Origin: RGIG8782 sp017475895 | Lineage (GTDB): Bacteria > Pseudomonadota > Alphaproteobacteria > Rickettsiales > UBA1997 | NCBI GenBank assembly: GCA_947167315.1 | Contig: CAMVHP010000016.1 | Coordinates: forward strand, 1-19,117 | DNA: 19,117 nt | Direction: 5' to 3' | In this document: positions 15,526 through 19,117 of the stretch, one piece after another | Layout: each line of letters opens with the position of its first letter | How positions within the stretch are numbered: the stretch's first letter is position 1 | Notes under the pieces: model-generated | The model's input: the letters and a program-made list of their open reading frames with translations, nothing else | The model's database searches: none | Told to the model about the DNA's origin: nothing | Made by a program: the position numbers and the translations under genes

Positions 15526-16593
15526 ATGTTTTTTTTAATTGCCCTAATACCACTATTAGAGATGTGTCTGAGGGTAACCATTGACAGAGCGGAAACTGAA
15601 ATGTACATAATGGAAAATGGAATCATTAGCGACAAAATAGCAAACGTTACCAACTATAAAGATGAGCTAACAGGCTTTAACGATGTTTTGGGAGTAGAAA
15701 GACAAGTTAAGATATACCAGTGGGTGGAAAATAAAGAATTTTTAGAGGATAAAAACAGGTATGTTTACAGTTACTTCAAGAAGTGGGTTGAGGAGCCAGT
15801 GGATTCAACTGCTTTTTATGATAGATCAAAAAACAATAGTTGTGGTGAAAAAAACACTTACCAAAATAAATATTTTCTAGTCGATAAAATAGTAACAAAA
15901 CAAAATGGCTATTTTCTGGATAAAAAGTATTTTTCCAACAAAATACACTTCAAGGATGTTGAATTTAAAGATGGAACCGTTATTTATGGCACAATTATAA
16001 AGAAGAAAGTAAAAAAGATAAATGTGGAACAGGAAAATGATGATAGTGGTCACATTGATCTAGATTATTATGTTTCATCGATGAACAAAAGCACAGTAGT
16101 TAAAAGTAGAGATAAGTTTATCGCCTACAATAACATATTAACAAATAGTAAGGATATAGAAAAGCCAGAAATTTGTGATAACATCATCAAATACAGGGTA
16201 TTTAATCCAAAAAATGTGCTGGCATTGGGTGCCGTGAAGGATAAAAAAATCGTGCCCTATGATGACTTTATTTTAGTGGAATTTGACAAAAGTATCAATA
16301 ATAAGTTTTTAATTATACGAAAACTGCGTTTTTTGTCTGTAATTATTGTAATAATAAGTTTAATAATTTTTGTTACATCGTTTATTTTATATAAATTACG
16401 AATCCACAAAACATTTACATTAAAAAGAGTGCCTTTTTTTAATGAATATCTTGTGTACTCCAGATGGAGTAATTTTAATACAATGTGTGTAGTATCGATT
16501 GTGTTATTAATATCAGTCCACTATACTTACTTTATAGCCGTGCCGATTGCACTATTGATTATAGCAAAAAATATTGACTACTATTCAATCTGA
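15526..16593 (+). CDS. TMEM43-family (DUF1625) membrane protein
   Basis: The 355-residue protein lines up with TMEM43/LUMA over most of its length. The diagnostic stretch is VERQVKIYQWVENKE, then RYVYSYFKKWVEEPVDSTAF near residues 79-98, matching the animal pattern of MYQWVE, Y-x-Y-x3-W and I-[DN]-S-x2-F. GYFLDKKYFSNKI and the segment ending DKKIVPY also correspond. Topology fits too: one hydrophobic segment at residues 2-15, a large middle domain, and hydrophobic stretches at about 269-290 and 320-347. In animals TMEM43 is in the inner nuclear membrane and ER; bacterial members have no defined role. The ATG start leaves a short first helix. An in-frame ATT at 15499 would add IKKIVFALS and complete it. 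It overlaps the convergent glycosylase-like gene by 13 bases. Confidence 0.8.
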   Translation: MFFLIALIPLLEMCLRVTIDRAETEMYIMENGIISDKIANVTNYKDELTGFNDVLGVERQVKIYQWVENKEFLEDKNRYVYSYFKKWVEEPVDSTAFYDRSKNNSCGEKNTYQNKYFLVDKIVTKQNGYFLDKKYFSNKIHFKDVEFKDGTVIYGTIIKKKVKKINVEQENDDSGHIDLDYYVSSMNKSTVVKSRDKFIAYNNILTNSKDIEKPEICDNIIKYRVFNPKNVLALGAVKDKKIVPYDDFILVEFDKSINNKFLIIRKLRFLSVIIVIISLIIFVTSFILYKLRIHKTFTLKRVPFFNEYLVYSRWSNFNTMCVVSIVLLISVHYTYFIAVPIALLIIAKNIDYYSI

Positions 16594-17372
16594 TCCAGAA
16601 AGTTTCTTATTTCCAGCAGATCGTGCCATACATCTCTTTTTTTAGCTTTATTTTTGAGAAGAAAATTTGCCCCGTATGTTGCTGTTATTTTTATACTATT
16701 TCTCATGTAACAATTTGTATAGTCGGCAAACTTTCCTCTTAGGCTTATTAAAGTTTTATTGTTTTCAAAAATGGTAGATATGGAATAGTTGCCGGTGAAT
16801 ATGATTAATTTCGGATCTATTAGGTGAATAAGTTTTTCCACAAATGGTTTACATACTTCCAATTCCTCTTTTATTGGTGTTCTGTTACCTGGTAATCTCC
16901 AAAAAAAACTATTTAATAGACAATAGTCATTGCCACTGATATCTATTGACTTCAACATACTCTGCAGTAATAATCCACCGTCACCGCTAACAACTTCTCC
17001 GTTTATATCGTCGTCATCGTTAGGTAAATCGTTTATTACCAATATTTTCGATTTTTTATTGCCGTTTAAAATAACCGTATTTGTGGCACTTTTTCTAAAG
17101 TTATCGTAGATGTCTGAATTTTTAATGAATTCAGTTATGGAATCTATATCGTTTATTTGGTCGGCGTAACCTCTTATTTTATTAATTTCACAGAATATAG
17201 GATTTAGATGTTTTATTTCCTTCTGTTGTTCCGCCAATGCTTTCACAAAACCATTTAGGGTCTTGGGCCTGTTGGCTGTATTTACTGTATCATCTGCAAC
17301 CTGTTCATTGAATATATCGCTTACACCATTGGCATTGAGCCACTCTAACAGTACAACCAAATCCTCTTTCAT
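16581..17372 (-). CDS. Degenerate family 4 uracil-DNA glycosylase-like protein
   Basis: The 263-residue protein aligns with alphaproteobacterial family 4 uracil-DNA glycosylase: SATNTVILNGNKKSKILVI (95-113), PGNRTPIKEELEVCKPF (161-177), IDPKLIIFTG, LRGKFADY and KKRDVWHDLLEI near the end. The functional motifs have changed. The first motif, normally GEAPG-x2-E, reads NDLPNDDDD (114-122). The usual HPAYLL reads GANFLL. Of the four [4Fe-4S] cysteines only Cys174 has an obvious counterpart: the one before PPGNRTP is Trp158, and the pair upstream of the TATNTVF-like segment is missing. Fe-S binding and normal excision of uracil are therefore doubtful. It starts 8 bases after the RNase D gene and is probably cotranscribed with it. 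Confidence 0.8.
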   Translation of the reverse strand: MKEDLVVLLEWLNANGVSDIFNEQVADDTVNTANRPKTLNGFVKALAEQQKEIKHLNPIFCEINKIRGYADQINDIDSITEFIKNSDIYDNFRKSATNTVILNGNKKSKILVINDLPNDDDDINGEVVSGDGGLLLQSMLKSIDISGNDYCLLNSFFWRLPGNRTPIKEELEVCKPFVEKLIHLIDPKLIIFTGNYSISTIFENNKTLISLRGKFADYTNCYMRNSIKITATYGANFLLKNKAKKRDVWHDLLEIRNFLDQIE

Positions 17373-17380
17373 AATTATAG

Positions 17381-17995
17381 CTATTGATGACTAAAAATAT
17401 CCACGTCGAGCCAACCCATCAGATCAAGCCTTACTCTTGTGGGCAAAAATTTAAAACAGTCAACCGCCAGTTGTTTTCTACCTTCATTCTCCAAAATTTT
17501 ATCTAGCTTTTCTTTTATTTTATGTAGAAAGAGAACGTCATTCGAAGCATACTTTAATTGCTCTTCGGTGATGTTATCACCCCAATAGGAGCTCTGTTCC
17601 TTTTTAGAAATATCAATGTTAAAAAATTCCTTAATTAGAACCTTTAATCCGTGCGTATCTGTGTATGTTCTAGCAATTTTTGAGGCAATTTTAGTGCAAT
17701 ATATATTTTCAATTTCTATATTGAAGGTTTTTTGCAGAATTGCTAAATCGAATCTAGCAAAATGAAAAATTTTCAATACATCTTTATCCTGAAGTAATTT
17801 TTTAACATTTGGCGCTTCATAGCTACTTTTGCTGTTGAAATGAACTAAATGTGCTACACCATCACCGGAACAAAATTGTATTAAACACAATCTGTCTCTA
17901 AAATTGTTTAATCCCAGTGCTTCTGTATCAATGGCTACCTCTTTTCCTAAATCTAAACCGCCCGGTAAGTCGTCTTCATAGTATACGTATGTCAT
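17381..17995 (-). CDS. rnd: RNase D-like 3'-5' exonuclease, DEDDy type
   Basis: The 204-residue protein has all three exonuclease motifs: Exo I AIDTEALG with Asp23 and Glu25, Exo II FHFARFDLAIL with Asp83, and Exo III YASNDVLFLHKI with Tyr149 and Asp153, which makes it DEDDy. The KKEQSSYWG segment (131-139) is also typical of RNase D. It lacks the C-terminal HRDC domains of the E. coli enzyme; this roughly 205-residue short form is common in alphaproteobacteria. The expected role is trimming the 3' ends of tRNA precursors and other structured RNAs. It is the first gene of a two-gene unit with the glycosylase-like gene, and its promoter lies just beyond the end of the GTA gene. Confidence 0.92.
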   Translation of the reverse strand: MTYVYYEDDLPGGLDLGKEVAIDTEALGLNNFRDRLCLIQFCSGDGVAHLVHFNSKSSYEAPNVKKLLQDKDVLKIFHFARFDLAILQKTFNIEIENIYCTKIASKIARTYTDTHGLKVLIKEFFNIDISKKEQSSYWGDNITEEQLKYASNDVLFLHKIKEKLDKILENEGRKQLAVDCFKFLPTRVRLDLMGWLDVDIFSHQ

Positions 17996-18028
17996 TAAGT
18001 TACTATCTTAAATCATTAACTTAACTGA

Positions 18029-18057
18029 AGTTTACTGTTGTGTTATTTTTTTTTCAA
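18029..18057 (-). promoter_or_regulatory. Promoter for the RNase D gene
   Basis: On the minus strand TTGAAA (18057-18052), a 17-base spacer and TAAACT (18034-18029) lie 34 bases upstream of the ATG at 17995. An inverted repeat CTGTTG/CAACAG (18035-18040 and 18055-18060) spans the spacer and -35 box. Confidence 0.55.
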
Positions 18058-18065
18058 CAGAAAAA

Positions 18066-19117
18066 TTATTCAATATTAACCTCAATGGCGTCACCAAATC
18101 CATACAAATCATTGACCTGACACAATTTTAGAATAACTGGAAACTGTAATTGTGTGCTATCAAATTCATAGTCGTATTCCTTACCGTAAACATAGGTGGA
18201 AAATATATTTGTACCATTTACAAATATTTGTAGATAATACTTTTCAACCCTCTCAAAAGATACAAAATCTCTACCACTAATCCAATTTATGTAGCCTCTA
18301 CCTTTTTCGCACCATTCAAAATGTATATAATTGTTGAAAATCTTATAGTGTACGTGGCAGGGTTTGAATGGTTTTAGATTTGTTCCTGTTATCTTATAAT
18401 TACAATCATTTGAGTTACTAAAATTGTCTCCAACACTAACCACTTTATAATCATGTATAAGATCAATACTATTATAATCCAGTTCATGAGTTGGTATGTT
18501 ATCATTTATAATCGCAAATCTATCATAAATACTATGTTTGTTTATTTCTGTTTCCGTATTAAACAATCCCCTTAATAATCCATATATTGAATATGTACCA
18601 TCTTCATTTAAAATCACATATTTAAACTGTATAATCTCGTTTCCGTATATGGCAATATTTGCACCATTTAATAGTTCATAATCATCAACGTTTATTAATA
18701 AATCAGTATTAATGTTGTTATTAAATTTAACCTTCAGTACATTTTTAATGTCAAAATAATATGGTTTTACAATTTCCGGTTCGTTTAATACGACACCTAC
18801 GGTGGACAATACCTTTGTTTCATTAAAAAATTTATATGATTTTTTATTGTTATTTGAAAAGTACAATGTTGCACCATTCCAACTGTTTAATTCATTTGTG
18901 ATCAGGAAAAATAAGTGTATACTTTCCAACATATTGTGGTTTATTGCTGGAATTTCCAATATTTCAAATTTTGTTTTTCCCACATCCTGCACTAAGGTAA
19001 TATTATTATTTAGTGTTATTGTACTTTGATAATGGTATATAGTATTGTCAAAAATTGTAGCAACAACCTTAATTGTATTATCTTCAATTTTTAAATTAAT
19101 AATTTTTAATGTATAAA
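18066..19117 (-). CDS. GTA gp15-like tail protein, C-terminal part, runs off the window
   Basis: The frame is open from the stop at 18066 to the window edge, giving 349 residues and no start; an internal GTG at 18992 is not a credible start because coding continues upstream. The segment DYELLNGANIAIYGNEIIQF, then YSIYGLLRGLFNTETEINKH and DRFAII, matches the C-terminal region of the large GTA/phage tail protein (RcGTA gp15, host-specificity protein J-like), with its [DN]-x-LLNGAN-x6-GxEx[IL]QF and GLLRG motifs. KPFKPCHVHY and the following strand-rich region also fit. The N-terminal TIM-barrel part must lie outside. Rickettsiales genomes are known to keep dispersed homologues of GTA genes. No other GTA gene is in the window. 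Confidence 0.82.
   Translation of the reverse strand, partial: YTLKIINLKIEDNTIKVVATIFDNTIYHYQSTITLNNNITLVQDVGKTKFEILEIPAINHNMLESIHLFFLITNELNSWNGATLYFSNNNKKSYKFFNETKVLSTVGVVLNEPEIVKPYYFDIKNVLKVKFNNNINTDLLINVDDYELLNGANIAIYGNEIIQFKYVILNEDGTYSIYGLLRGLFNTETEINKHSIYDRFAIINDNIPTHELDYNSIDLIHDYKVVSVGDNFSNSNDCNYKITGTNLKPFKPCHVHYKIFNNYIHFEWCEKGRGYINWISGRDFVSFERVEKYYLQIFVNGTNIFSTYVYGKEYDYEFDSTQLQFPVILKLCQVNDLYGFGDAIEVNIE

Noticed and set aside
18046..18066. TTTTTC-TGTT-GAAAAA hairpin as terminator of the GTA gene
   Set aside because: The stem is all A-T apart from one pair and no T-run follows on the minus strand; it overlaps the rnd -35 box.

Overview
The window is strongly AT-rich alphaproteobacterial DNA. 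By gene content it looks like an endosymbiont or reduced-genome member of the Rickettsiales, outside the genus Rickettsia. The supporting genes are a partial homologue of a gene transfer agent (GTA) tail protein of the Rhodobacter/Rickettsiales type, a short RNase D, an alphaproteobacterial-style family 4 uracil-DNA glycosylase relative, a YgjP metallopeptidase, glmM, and very large coiled-coil or repeat proteins of the effector kind. The lineage is an inference. No replication origin, insertion sequence, CRISPR array or rRNA was seen, and no stretch over 300 bases lacks a gene.

Layout. (1) Positions 1-2480, minus strand: a long Q/N/K-rich coiled-coil gene cut by a single in-frame TAA at 1365-1367. 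The same frame stays open for another 454 codons to the window edge. (2) 2481-2720: a compact regulatory region with divergent sigma70-like promoters flanking three degenerate 21-nt direct repeats. (3) 2721-3335, plus: a type IV prepilin-like gene with its own promoter and a rho-independent terminator. (4) 3413-7579, minus: a 1388-residue repeat protein with its own promoter. (5) 7710-9729, minus: glmM followed by the YgjP metallopeptidase. (6) 9875-11300, plus: yajQ, an rluB-like pseudouridine synthase, and a tRNA-Gln(CUG) that begins at the base after the rluB stop codon. (7) 11335-11919, plus: a YdeI/OmpD-associated family protein. (8) 11921-13842, minus: a small outer-membrane-type protein and, upstream of it, a stand-alone degenerate glutaminase (nitrilase) domain of the NAD synthetase type. 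(9) 13959-15413, plus: a U32 family protein of the TrhP/YegQ type. (10) 15526-16593, plus: a bacterial TMEM43-family membrane protein. (11) 16581-17995, minus: an RNase D-like exonuclease and a degraded family 4 uracil-DNA glycosylase. (12) 18066-19117, minus: the C-terminal part of a GTA gp15-like tail protein that runs off the window.

How the genes relate. Housekeeping genes (glmM for peptidoglycan and LPS precursors, rluB, trhP, yajQ, rnd, tRNA-Gln) alternate with unfamiliar genes that probably act at the surface or on a host (pilin, giant repeat protein, coiled-coil protein, barrel, TMEM43 homologue). Two genes carry recognisable enzyme folds that have lost key catalytic or cluster-binding residues. 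Most units are single genes with their own -35/-10 promoters and short leaders. None of the starts I inspected has a clear Shine-Dalgarno sequence. The items most worth a second look are the interrupted coiled-coil gene, the repeat array between its promoter and the pilin promoter, the TMEM43 homologue, and the two pseudoenzyme-like proteins.
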